A model generated the notes under the pieces. That model saw only the letters and a program-made list of their open reading frames with translations. It made no database searches and was not told the DNA's origin. The position numbers and the translations under genes are program-made. From contig JAGREF010000307.1 of assembly GCA_020446665.1 (NCBI GenBank), forward strand, positions 1-5,902: a stretch of DNA of 5,902 bases, written 5' to 3'. Shown here one piece after another: positions 1-5,256 of this stretch. Position 1 is the stretch's first letter. Each line of letters starts with the position of its first letter. This stretch comes from Sphingomonadaceae bacterium. Its GTDB lineage: Bacteria; Pseudomonadota; Alphaproteobacteria; Sphingomonadales; Sphingomonadaceae.

Positions 1-2
1 CC

Positions 3-81
3 TTTTGGCCGATTGCGGCGTCTCTTGTCGGTCACCATGCTACGGCATGGCTCCCTCCTCGATCCTTGCACTCGGCCAAAA
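3..81. repeat. Long imperfect inverted repeat with an internal UACG-capped hairpin
   Basis: Positions 3-12 (TTTTGGCCGA) are the exact reverse complement of 72-81. After one mismatch (13/71) the pairing continues with 14-16 against 68-70, so 13 of 14 positions pair. Inside it, 35-40 (CCATGC) pairs with 45-50 (GCATGG) around the loop TACG. On the + strand RNA this is a C(UACG)G tetraloop, a member of the very stable UNCG class, while the other strand would carry a CGUA loop; this favours + strand RNA as the folded form. Two further pairings are possible: 8-14 with 80-86, which competes with the outer stem, and 30-36 (GGTCACC) with 95-101 (GGTGACC). A quasi-palindrome GTCACgGTGAC lies at 90-100. 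The element may extend left of the window. It could be a dispersed intergenic repeat, a small structured RNA or the end of an upstream transcript; the sequence alone does not decide. Complementarity is seen directly; function is unknown. Confidence 0.55.
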
Positions 82-219
82 TCGGCTCCGTCACGGTGAC
101 CCAGATTGGTCGGAAAGTGCTCTAGCTGCGCGTTAGGAAATTCGCTGGCACTGTCCCGCCGGGGGACGCGGGCTTTCCCGCAGTTGCGGCAATGGTAAAG
201 CGAGCGGAAACCATGCGGC
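82..219. other. Leader region before the small exported-protein gene
   Basis: No gene is supported here. The + frame that is open from position 3 ends at the TAG at 123-125 and gives a 40-residue tail that I do not recognise; it could be the end of an upstream gene or chance. A 5-bp hairpin GCGGG-CTTT-CCCGC lies at 168-181 without a following T-run, so it is not a convincing terminator. I see no clear -35/-10 pair. The promoter of the small gene at 220 presumably lies here, but I cannot place it. Confidence 0.3.
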
Positions 220-438
220 ATGTCCTTCGCCGCTCTCCTGCTTGCTGCTGCTTCTCCTGCTGTCGCGGATGCGCCAACCGCTCCTGCCAGCATGCCTGCT
301 GTTGGCGTGACGGCCCGGGCAAGCGCCCGGATCATTCGCGGCGAGCGGATTGATGCCAATGTGCAAATTCCGGCGGGCGATCCGCGCGTTACCATTTATC
401 GCGATGAAAACGGAACGCGCTGGTTTGAATTTACCTGA
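220..438 (+). CDS. Small exported protein of unknown function
   Basis: This is a 72-residue protein that I cannot assign to a characterised family. Residues 3-16 form an Ala/Leu-rich hydrophobic stretch ending in AVA before D17, which fits a Sec signal peptide cleaved after residue 16 and leaves a mature chain of about 56 residues. The mature part has an Ala/Pro-rich start, then VTARASARIIRGERI (30-44) and a C-terminus with charged and aromatic residues (YRDENGTRWFEF, 60-71), suggesting a small beta-rich periplasmic protein. Short exported proteins with a similar ARASxxII...EF pattern are, as I recall, common hypotheticals in sphingomonads. An in-frame stop at 196-198 limits the start; the ATG at 220 is the only ATG, GTG or TTG between that stop and the signal sequence. 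Its ribosome-binding site is weak and, oddly, the n-region has no Lys or Arg. It converges on the zinc-ribbon gene, with 17 nt between the ends. Confidence 0.6.
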   Translation: MSFAALLLAAASPAVADAPTAPASMPAVGVTARASARIIRGERIDANVQIPAGDPRVTIYRDENGTRWFEFT

Positions 439-448
439 AATCCGGAGC

Positions 449-467
449 GGACCGCCTATTGCGGTTT
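449..467. terminator. Possible weak bidirectional hairpin between convergent genes
   Basis: ACCGC (451-455) pairs with GCGGT (461-465) around a 5-nt loop, and two G-U pairs extend the stem on the + strand RNA (449-450 with 466-467). It lies 10 nt past the stop of the small + gene and contains the stop codon of the - strand zinc-ribbon gene. Only a three-T run follows on the + strand and none on the - strand, so intrinsic termination would be weak. It is listed because nothing else between the two gene ends could serve. Confidence 0.3.
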
Positions 468-1313
468 CCAGCCCACTTCCGCGATCCGTGCAGAGCGCGG
501 CACATCCGTGGCCGCTTCATTGATCGTCATCACTTCGCCGGGTGCCAGGCTGGGCTGGGGCGGCGCGATTTCCCAGGTATAGACGATCCGTTCGCGCTCA
601 TCGCGCAGATTGATCAGGATTGGCGGCACCGTGCGAGTTTCGCGCCCGACATTGGTGATGGTGCCACTGGCGCCGAAATATTCCGTGCCATTGGGCAATT
701 GGCGGCGATCCTGCTTTTCCTTGGGGAAATCGAGCACGAGGTCTGCCTGCTGCGGGCCGAATACCGGTTTGCTGACCGGCACCCAGTCAGGCAGGCCGAC
801 ATAGGACACTGCCGCGACTGTCCCCAGCGCGAGCACGGCGAACACCACCCCGGCAATGGTCCATAGCTTGAGCGGATTGCGGCGCGGGCGGAAGGGCGGC
901 TCGTAATCGAATTGCGAGACATCGTGGGTATAGACCGGCTCCGGCTCTGGTGCCGGGGCGGTTTCAACCACAGTCGGGGCCACTTCCGGCGGAGCTTCAT
1001 AGTCCGGCGGCGGCGCGGCGATATCGGCCTGATCCTCCGGCTCGTCCCAGTCGAATTCCGATTCGGTACTGACATCTGCTTCTGCAGGCCGATCTGCCTG
1101 CTCAGGTTGAGGCGGAGATTGAGGTGCGGCTGGTGCCGGTTCTGCTGGCGCTTCAGGCGCTGCTTCTGCGCCCATTGCTGCCAGATCCAGCTCTGGCCCG
1201 TCCTGAAACCAGCTATGCCTGCATTTGGCACAGCGGACCGTGCGGCCTTCCACACCGATGGCGCTATCGGGCACCACATAACGGGTGGAACAGGCAGGGC
1301 ATGCAATAATCAT
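456..1313 (-). CDS. MJ0042-type zinc-ribbon membrane protein
   Basis: The protein has 285 residues and four parts. Residues 1-37 form an MJ0042-type zinc ribbon: CPAC at 5-8 and CAKC at 28-31 supply four cysteine ligands, followed by the family-typical HSWF. Residues 40-140 are a Pro/Ala/Glu-rich, probably disordered linker. Residues 150-172 are one hydrophobic membrane segment preceded by the basic RPRR (142-145), which predicts a cytoplasmic N-terminus and periplasmic C-terminus. Residues 185-285 form a beta-rich domain resembling the DUF3426-like C-terminus of such proteins. The family is common in proteobacteria; its function is not established, and zinc binding is inferred from the cysteines. 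The ATG at 1313 starts immediately before the zinc ribbon, so the start is secure. The gene is divergent from ftsE. The linker carries two similar motifs, SEFDWDEP (85-92) and SQFDYEPP (133-140). A cytoplasmic sensor or adaptor coupled to an envelope domain is conceivable but unproven. Confidence 0.85.
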   Translation of the reverse strand: MIIACPACSTRYVVPDSAIGVEGRTVRCAKCRHSWFQDGPELDLAAMGAEAAPEAPAEPAPAAPQSPPQPEQADRPAEADVSTESEFDWDEPEDQADIAAPPPDYEAPPEVAPTVVETAPAPEPEPVYTHDVSQFDYEPPFRPRRNPLKLWTIAGVVFAVLALGTVAAVSYVGLPDWVPVSKPVFGPQQADLVLDFPKEKQDRRQLPNGTEYFGASGTITNVGRETRTVPPILINLRDERERIVYTWEIAPPQPSLAPGEVMTINEAATDVPRSARIAEVGWKPQ

Positions 1314-1466
1314 GGTGAACCTGCCTTAAGCCGGGCAGGGAATCGCAACAAGGCTTGCGTTGCCTGTGCAGGGGCGGCAGTGGCTTTTTTCCACATCGCA
1401 GGGCGGCTATAGCCGCTTCGCAATGCCCGTGACACTCGCCCTTTATGCCAAGGACAGGCCTGAAAA
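1314..1466. promoter_or_regulatory. Divergent intergenic region between the zinc-ribbon gene and ftsE
   Basis: These 153 bp must carry the start signals for both directions, since neither gene has a co-directional neighbour upstream. Visible structure: an inverted repeat CCTGCC (1320-1325) / GGCAGG (1334-1339) just upstream of the zinc-ribbon start, where it may affect that mRNA leader; a six-T run at 1385-1390; and a 14-bp palindrome at 1403-1416. The only ftsE-side -10-like hexamer is TATAGC (1408-1413) inside the palindrome, but its best -35-like partner, TTTCCA at 1388-1393, is only 14 bp away. I therefore cannot place either promoter confidently. Confidence 0.5.
1403..1416. promoter_or_regulatory. 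Perfect 14-bp palindrome, candidate operator or overlapping -10 region
   Basis: GCGGCTATAGCCGC is its own exact reverse complement, centred 57 bp upstream of the ftsE start codon and roughly 96 bp upstream of the zinc-ribbon start. Its TATA core resembles a -10 element on either strand, so a protein bound here could control one or both divergent genes. With no loop it would form only a poor RNA hairpin, so a DNA-level role is more likely than a terminator. The symmetry is seen directly; binding is inference. Confidence 0.4.
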
Positions 1467-2201
1467 ATGACCGATCAACAGGGCGATATCATCACTTTCG
1501 ACAATGTCGGGCTGCGTTATGGCACCGGCAAGGAGGTGTTGAGCGATGTTTCTTTCACGCTTTATCCGGGCAGTTTCTACTTTCTGACCGGCGCCAGCGG
1601 GGCGGGGAAAACCTCGCTGCTCAAACTGCTTTACCTCGCCCAGCGACCTTCGCGCGGGATGATCCGCATGTTCGGCACGGATGTGATTACGCTGCCGCGC
1701 AATCGCTTGCCCGGCTTCCGGCGGCGGCTGGGGGTGGTGTTCCAGGATTTCCGGCTGGTCCCGCATCTGTCCGCCTTTGACAATGTGGCACTGCCGCTGC
1801 GGGTTTCCGGCGTACGCGAATCCGAATTGCAGAAGCCGGTGGCGGATATGCTGGACTGGGTCGGGCTCAGCCACCGGGCGGAGGCCAAACCGGCGACGCT
1901 GTCGGGCGGGGAGCAGCAGCGTGTGGCGATTGCCCGCGCAGTGATTGGCCGGCCTGACATGCTGGTGGCAGACGAACCGACTGGGAACGTCGATCCCGAA
2001 ATGGCGCTCAAGCTGCTGCGCTTGTTTGAAGCGTTGAACCGGCTGGGTACGACTGTGGTCGTCGCAACCCACGATGTGCATCTTCTCAAGAAAGTGCCGG
2101 AATCGCTGATCATGCGGCTGGACAAGGGGCGCCTGTCTGATCCCACCGGTGCGCTTCGCTTCCCGCCGCGACGCCCGCCCAGACGGGATGACGCCTTGTG
2201 A
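1467..2201 (+). CDS. ftsE: Cell division ATP-binding protein FtsE
   Basis: FtsE is the cytoplasmic ATPase of the FtsEX complex, an ABC-type machine at the divisome that, in proteobacteria studied, drives periplasmic cell-wall hydrolysis through FtsX rather than moving a substrate. All ABC ATPase motifs are present in the 244 residues: Walker A GASGAGKT (42-49), Q-loop Gln93 in VVFQDFRLVP, signature LSGGEQ (145-150), Walker B MLVADE (165-170), D-loop GNVD (173-176) and switch His202 in ATHD. The LYLAQRPSRG segment (55-64) and the FQDFRLVPHLS region are typical of FtsE rather than of other ABC ATPases. The basic, Pro/Arg-rich C-terminal tail (from about 231) is a short extension. The ATG at 1467 is preceded by AAGGA at 1450-1454, a rather long 12-nt spacing. 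The stop overlaps the ftsX start by 4 nt, so translation is probably coupled. Confidence 0.95.
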   Translation: MTDQQGDIITFDNVGLRYGTGKEVLSDVSFTLYPGSFYFLTGASGAGKTSLLKLLYLAQRPSRGMIRMFGTDVITLPRNRLPGFRRRLGVVFQDFRLVPHLSAFDNVALPLRVSGVRESELQKPVADMLDWVGLSHRAEAKPATLSGGEQQRVAIARAVIGRPDMLVADEPTGNVDPEMALKLLRLFEALNRLGTTVVVATHDVHLLKKVPESLIMRLDKGRLSDPTGALRFPPRRPPRRDDAL

Positions 2202-3130
2202 GCGAGGCACCCAAAGTGACCCGCCAGGTAGCGCGCGGCTTCTCTGCCTTTGGCGGGGAGCGGGCGGCGCAATTGCTGCCGCAGGCCCGCCTGTCCGGGC
2301 CGATGCCGTGGGTGATTGCGATCATGATTACGCTGACTGTGATTGCAGCGGCAGGTGGGCTGGCGCTGAGCAACCTCGCCAGCGGCGCACGGGCGGAACT
2401 GTCGGGAGGTGCGACTGTACAGATCTTGCAGGCCTTGCCGCAAGAGCGCGACCGGCAGGCTGCGGCCGCAGAAGCGGTGCTGGCCGACATGCCTGAAGTA
2501 TCGGGTCTGCGGCGAGTGCCGGATGAAGAGCTGGACGCCTTGCTTGAACCCTGGCTGGGAACAGGGGTTGATGCAGATGCCGTGCCGATCCCGGCGCTGA
2601 TTGATGTAAGGCTGCGTGGGGAGGCGAGCGAGGCAGAATTGGCCGGGCTGCGCAGCGCGCTGGCCGATGTAGCGCCTGATGCGCGGGTGGATGCGCAATC
2701 ATCCTGGCTTCGTCCGGTCTTCTCGGCCATTTCCTCGCTGCAATGGCTGGCAATTGCACTCGTGGTGCTGCTTGCTCTGACCAGCGCCGCAGCCGTGTGG
2801 CTGGCGGCGCGCAGCCAGCTGGGCGGCAATCGCGAAACGATCGAGATCATTCACTTGCTGGGCGGGAGTGACAGCCAGATCGCGCGCATTTTCCAGCGGT
2901 CCATTGCTTTTGACGCTGCCTTGGGCGGCGCAGTGGGCCTCGCATTGGGGCTGGCTGCAATCCTGTTGCTGGGCCAGCAATTTTCCGGTTTGGAATCAGG
3001 CATGATTGATGGTGGCGGTTTGCAACTGGTCGATTGGCTCTTGATCGCAGCGATTCCGCTGGCAGGGGTAGTCATTGCCATGCTGACCGCACGCTTCACC
3101 GTTCTTGCTGCCTTGAGGAAAATGCTGTGA
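2198..3130 (+). CDS. ftsX: Cell division protein FtsX
   Basis: FtsX is the inner-membrane partner of FtsE; its periplasmic loop relays the ATPase cycle to cell-wall hydrolase activators. The 310-residue protein shows the expected four-helix layout: a short cytoplasmic N-terminus, TM1 at about 37-60, a periplasmic loop at about 61-178, TM2 at 181-204, TM3 at 236-259 and TM4 at about 277-297. The cytoplasmic loop between TM2 and TM3 holds IHLLGGSDSQIARIF (218-232), matching the conserved FtsX segment that contacts the ATPase. The start is GTG at 2198, overlapping the ftsE TGA as GTGA, with GGGA at 2185-2188 as a modest ribosome-binding site. The sequence is divergent outside the membrane segments, as is usual for FtsX, but position directly after ftsE makes the call secure. 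No EnvC-type activator gene is seen nearby. Confidence 0.93.
   Translation: MSEAPKVTRQVARGFSAFGGERAAQLLPQARLSGPMPWVIAIMITLTVIAAAGGLALSNLASGARAELSGGATVQILQALPQERDRQAAAAEAVLADMPEVSGLRRVPDEELDALLEPWLGTGVDADAVPIPALIDVRLRGEASEAELAGLRSALADVAPDARVDAQSSWLRPVFSAISSLQWLAIALVVLLALTSAAAVWLAARSQLGGNRETIEIIHLLGGSDSQIARIFQRSIAFDAALGGAVGLALGLAAILLLGQQFSGLESGMIDGGGLQLVDWLLIAAIPLAGVVIAMLTARFTVLAALRKML
3115..3119 (+). promoter_or_regulatory. Ribosome-binding site that fixes the start of the DUF218 gene
   Basis: GAGGA lies 7 nt before the GTG at 3127, inside the last codons of ftsX. It supports starting the next gene at this GTG rather than at the in-frame ATG at 3034. The longer version would add 31 residues that are only an out-of-frame reading of ftsX and would lack the family's hydrophobic N-terminus at the very start. 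Confidence 0.7.
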
Positions 3131-3660
3131 TCTGGCGTTTCCTCGGCGCGATGACGCTTGTCTATGCCTTCGGCTTTGCGCTGTTTGCGCTCACCCTTCC
3201 AACCGGTGCGGGATTGATGAAAACCGATGCAGTGGTGGTCCCGACCGGGGCCGGGGGACGGATCGAGCGCGGGCTGGAAATGCTGGAGAAGGGGCAGGCG
3301 CAGCAAATGCTGGTGACCGGAGTCGATCCGGAAGTGAAGCCGGGCGAATTCGCAGCGGAGTACCAGGTCAAGCGCGGGCTGATGCGGTGCTGCATCACGC
3401 TGGGCTATGCGGCGGTTGATACGCGCGGCAATGCCAGTGAAACGGCCGCCTGGATGCGCGAGCGTGATTACAAGACCCTGCGGCTGGTGACGACGGACTG
3501 GCATATGCGCCGCGCCAAGGGTGAGCTGAGCCGCATATTGCCCGCAGACATGGCGATCCTGCCAGATGCCGTCCCTTCCGAACCATCGCTGCGCATCCTG
3601 TTTCTGGAATATAACAAGCTGTTGGCCAGCTGGGCATCAGCGATCTGGCCTGCGTCATAA
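3127..3660 (+). CDS. YdcF/DUF218 family membrane-anchored protein
   Basis: The protein has 177 residues from the GTG at 3127. Residues 5-25 form one hydrophobic segment that would anchor it in the inner membrane with the rest outside. The remainder fits the DUF218 (YdcF/SanA/ElyC) fold: a strand DAVVVPTGAGGRIERGLEMLE (34-54), shorter than the whole domain but diagnostic; a second strand MLVTGV (61-66); TRGNASETAAWM (99-110), the family's conserved Asn/Glu segment; and LVTTDWHMRRA (120-130). ElyC and SanA act in envelope integrity, but the biochemical activity of this family is largely unsettled, so I give no gene symbol. The GTG overlaps the ftsX TGA by 4 nt, so it is probably co-translated with ftsEX. 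This suggests an envelope or cell-wall role in the same process (inference). A Cys-Cys pair sits at 88-89. Confidence 0.85.
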   Translation: MIWRFLGAMTLVYAFGFALFALTLPTGAGLMKTDAVVVPTGAGGRIERGLEMLEKGQAQQMLVTGVDPEVKPGEFAAEYQVKRGLMRCCITLGYAAVDTRGNASETAAWMRERDYKTLRLVTTDWHMRRAKGELSRILPADMAILPDAVPSEPSLRILFLEYNKLLASWASAIWPAS

Positions 3661-3666
3661 CCTGCC

Positions 3667-4347
3667 ATGATCTATTTGCGTAACCTTGCCTTCTACCTGT
3701 TCTTCTGGGCGCTGAACCCGGTCTATATCCTGTTGGTCAGCCCCAGCCTGCTGCTGGGTACAGGAGCATTGCGGGCGGCCATCCATGGCTGGGTCCGCTG
3801 GCACCGGTGGAGCGTGGTCAACATGCTCGGCATTGATGTGGTGGTGGAAGGAAGCCCCATCGCAGGGCCAGCGCTTTACGCGATCAAGCATGAGAGTTTC
3901 TTTGAAGCGATTGATGCGCCGAGCCTGTTTTCCCTACCTGCTCCCTTTGCCAAGGCAGAACTCTTCAGGATTCCGATCTGGGGTTATGCGGGTAAGCTTT
4001 ACGGAGTCATTCGCGTTGACAGGGATGGCGGTGCCAGCGCTCTGCGCAAGATGATTGCGGCAGCGAACAAATACTCTGCGGCCGGACGTCCGTTGATTAT
4101 CTATCCGGAGGGAACCCGTGTCCGCCATGGGGAGCGGCGCAGCCTGCAATCGGGCTTTGCCGGGCTGTACAAGATGCTGAAGCTGCCGGTGGTGCCGGTG
4201 GCGGTCGATAGCGGGCCGACCTATCGCCATAATATCAAGCCGCGGGGAACAATCACCTATCGCTTTGGCGCACCCATCGAACCGGGCCTGCCGCGTGAAG
4301 AAATCGAAGCCCGTGTGATAGAGGCGATCAACGCGCTGAATCCGTAA
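3667..4347 (+). CDS. plsC: 1-acyl-sn-glycerol-3-phosphate acyltransferase (PlsC family)
   Basis: This 226-residue membrane-associated acyltransferase would transfer an acyl chain to lysophosphatidic acid, giving phosphatidic acid for phospholipid synthesis. Residues 7-30 are hydrophobic and likely anchor it. The family blocks are visible: block I KHESFFE with His75 and Glu80, in place of the usual H-x4-D; block II GVIRVDRD (113-120), acyl-acceptor region; block III YPEGTR (146-151); block IV LPVVPVAVDSG (173-183). The H-x4-E form occurs in other proteobacterial PlsC proteins as I recall, so the enzyme is probably active. The gene starts 6 nt after the DUF218 stop with no clear Shine-Dalgarno sequence, so translation may depend on reinitiation from upstream. 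It ends 3 nt from the convergent tyrA stop. Other lysophospholipid or ornithine-lipid acyltransferases of the same fold cannot be excluded. Confidence 0.87.
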   Translation: MIYLRNLAFYLFFWALNPVYILLVSPSLLLGTGALRAAIHGWVRWHRWSVVNMLGIDVVVEGSPIAGPALYAIKHESFFEAIDAPSLFSLPAPFAKAELFRIPIWGYAGKLYGVIRVDRDGGASALRKMIAAANKYSAAGRPLIIYPEGTRVRHGERRSLQSGFAGLYKMLKLPVVPVAVDSGPTYRHNIKPRGTITYRFGAPIEPGLPREEIEARVIEAINALNP

Positions 4348-4350
4348 ATT

Positions 4351-5256
4351 TCAGTGATCCTTGCGGCCAAAGTCAGGCCGCGCATCATCCTGGCCCATTT
4401 CGATAATCCCGCGACGGATTGCGCGACCCTTGGTGAAAAGGTCAAACAAGGTTTCACCATCGCTCGCACGGATCGCCTCGCGCATATGGGCAAGATCGGT
4501 CAGGAACAGGTCGAGCATTTCCAGCACCGCTTCGCGATTATTCAGGAATACGTCGCGCCACATGGTCGGATCGCTGGCCGCAATGCGGGTGAAATCGCGG
4601 AAACCGCCAGCGGAATATTTCATTACTTCGCTACGCTTCACCTCTTCAAGGTCGGATGCCGTGCCCACGATAGTATAGGCGATGAGGTGCGGAATGTGGC
4701 TGGTCACGGCAAGCACCTGATCGTGGTGCTGCGGGTCCATCACTTCGACTGTGGCACCAAGCGTAGCCCAGAAACGGTCGAGCTGTTCCACCTTGGCCTG
4801 ATCGCTGCCTTCCGGCGGGGTTATGATGCACCAGCGATGCTGAAACAGCGTGGCAAAGCCGGCGTCCGGCCCGCTATGTTCCGTGCCTGCCACCGGATGC
4901 GCCGGGATGATCGCCGCGCCGGGCAGAGCAGCACGCAGATCAGCGATCACTGTCTGCTTGGAAGAACCGACATCGCTCACTACCGCATCGGGGGAGAGAA
5001 CATCTGCAAATTCCCGCGCGGCAGTGGCCATGGCTCCCACCGGCACACATAATATGACAAGATCGGCGCCCTGTACCGCGCCAGCGGCAGTTTCAGCTAT
5101 TTCATGGGCGAGCCCACGCTCTTTTGCGCGCTTGCGTACAGCGGGATCGGCATCATAGCCGATGAGCTGCAGCTCGGGCAGGTTTGCCTGCACGGCAAGG
5201 CCGATTGAACCACCCAGCAGGCCCAGGCCGATAATCGCAACGCGCTGAAAGCTCAT
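4351..5256 (-). CDS. tyrA: Prephenate/arogenate (cyclohexadienyl) dehydrogenase
   Basis: The enzyme oxidatively decarboxylates prephenate to 4-hydroxyphenylpyruvate or arogenate to tyrosine. The 301-residue protein opens with a Rossmann motif GLGLLG (10-15), and the acidic Asp35 at the end of the second strand predicts NAD rather than NADP. Further marks are VSDVGSSK (93-100), [10 protein letters not shown] (120-129, His120 a likely catalytic residue), TSHIPHL (185-191) and the C-terminal [14 protein letters not shown] (217-230) with MWRD after it. There is no fused chorismate mutase and no C-terminal ACT domain, so feedback control by tyrosine through ACT is not expected. The Zymomonas homologue is called tyrC and accepts both substrates; substrate range here cannot be read from sequence. 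The ATG overlaps the hisC stop as ATGA, with GGAGG 7 nt upstream. Confidence 0.92.
   Translation of the reverse strand: MSFQRVAIIGLGLLGGSIGLAVQANLPELQLIGYDADPAVRKRAKERGLAHEIAETAAGAVQGADLVILCVPVGAMATAAREFADVLSPDAVVSDVGSSKQTVIADLRAALPGAAIIPAHPVAGTEHSGPDAGFATLFQHRWCIITPPEGSDQAKVEQLDRFWATLGATVEVMDPQHHDQVLAVTSHIPHLIAYTIVGTASDLEEVKRSEVMKYSAGGFRDFTRIAASDPTMWRDVFLNNREAVLEMLDLFLTDLAHMREAIRASDGETLFDLFTKGRAIRRGIIEMGQDDARPDFGRKDH

Noticed and set aside
3..125. 40-codon open plus frame ending in TAG, as the tail of an upstream gene
   Set aside because: The product is unrecognised, the opposite strand is equally open, and the segment is dominated by inverted repeats; not enough to call a gene.
315..330. 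Hairpin CCGGGC / GCCCGG within the small gene
   Set aside because: It is inside coding sequence of high GC content, where such short repeats are expected by chance.
1326..1350. Minus-strand promoter TTGTTG ... TTAAGG for the zinc-ribbon gene
   Set aside because: The spacing is acceptable at 16 bp, but both hexamers match poorly, and the -10 would lie only about a dozen bases before the start codon.
912..1412. 166-codon plus-strand ORF opposite the zinc-ribbon gene
   Set aside because: It is Arg/Cys/Leu-rich, a typical shadow of an Ala/Pro/Glu-rich linker read antisense.
1385..1413. Sigma70-like promoter for ftsE (TTTCCA ... TATAGC)
   Set aside because: The spacer is only 14 bp and the -35 match is partial; kept only as a remark in the intergenic entry.
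1443..2210. 255-codon minus-strand ORF opposite ftsE
   Set aside because: It mirrors the ftsE codons almost exactly in extent and is His/Gln/Arg-rich with no domain; antisense artefact.
1631..2698. 355-codon minus-strand ORF across ftsE and ftsX
   Set aside because: It lies antisense to two confidently identified genes, is low in complexity and rich in Arg/Ser/Pro, and shows no recognisable motif; it is a GC-bias shadow.
3034..3126. Upstream ATG extension of the DUF218 gene
   Set aside because: The extra 31 residues are an out-of-frame reading of ftsX; the GTG at 3127 has a good ribosome-binding site and gives a membrane anchor at the N-terminus.
4354..5052. 232-codon plus-strand ORF opposite tyrA
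   Set aside because: tyrA on the other strand has complete family motifs; this reading is Arg/His-rich and has no fold signature.
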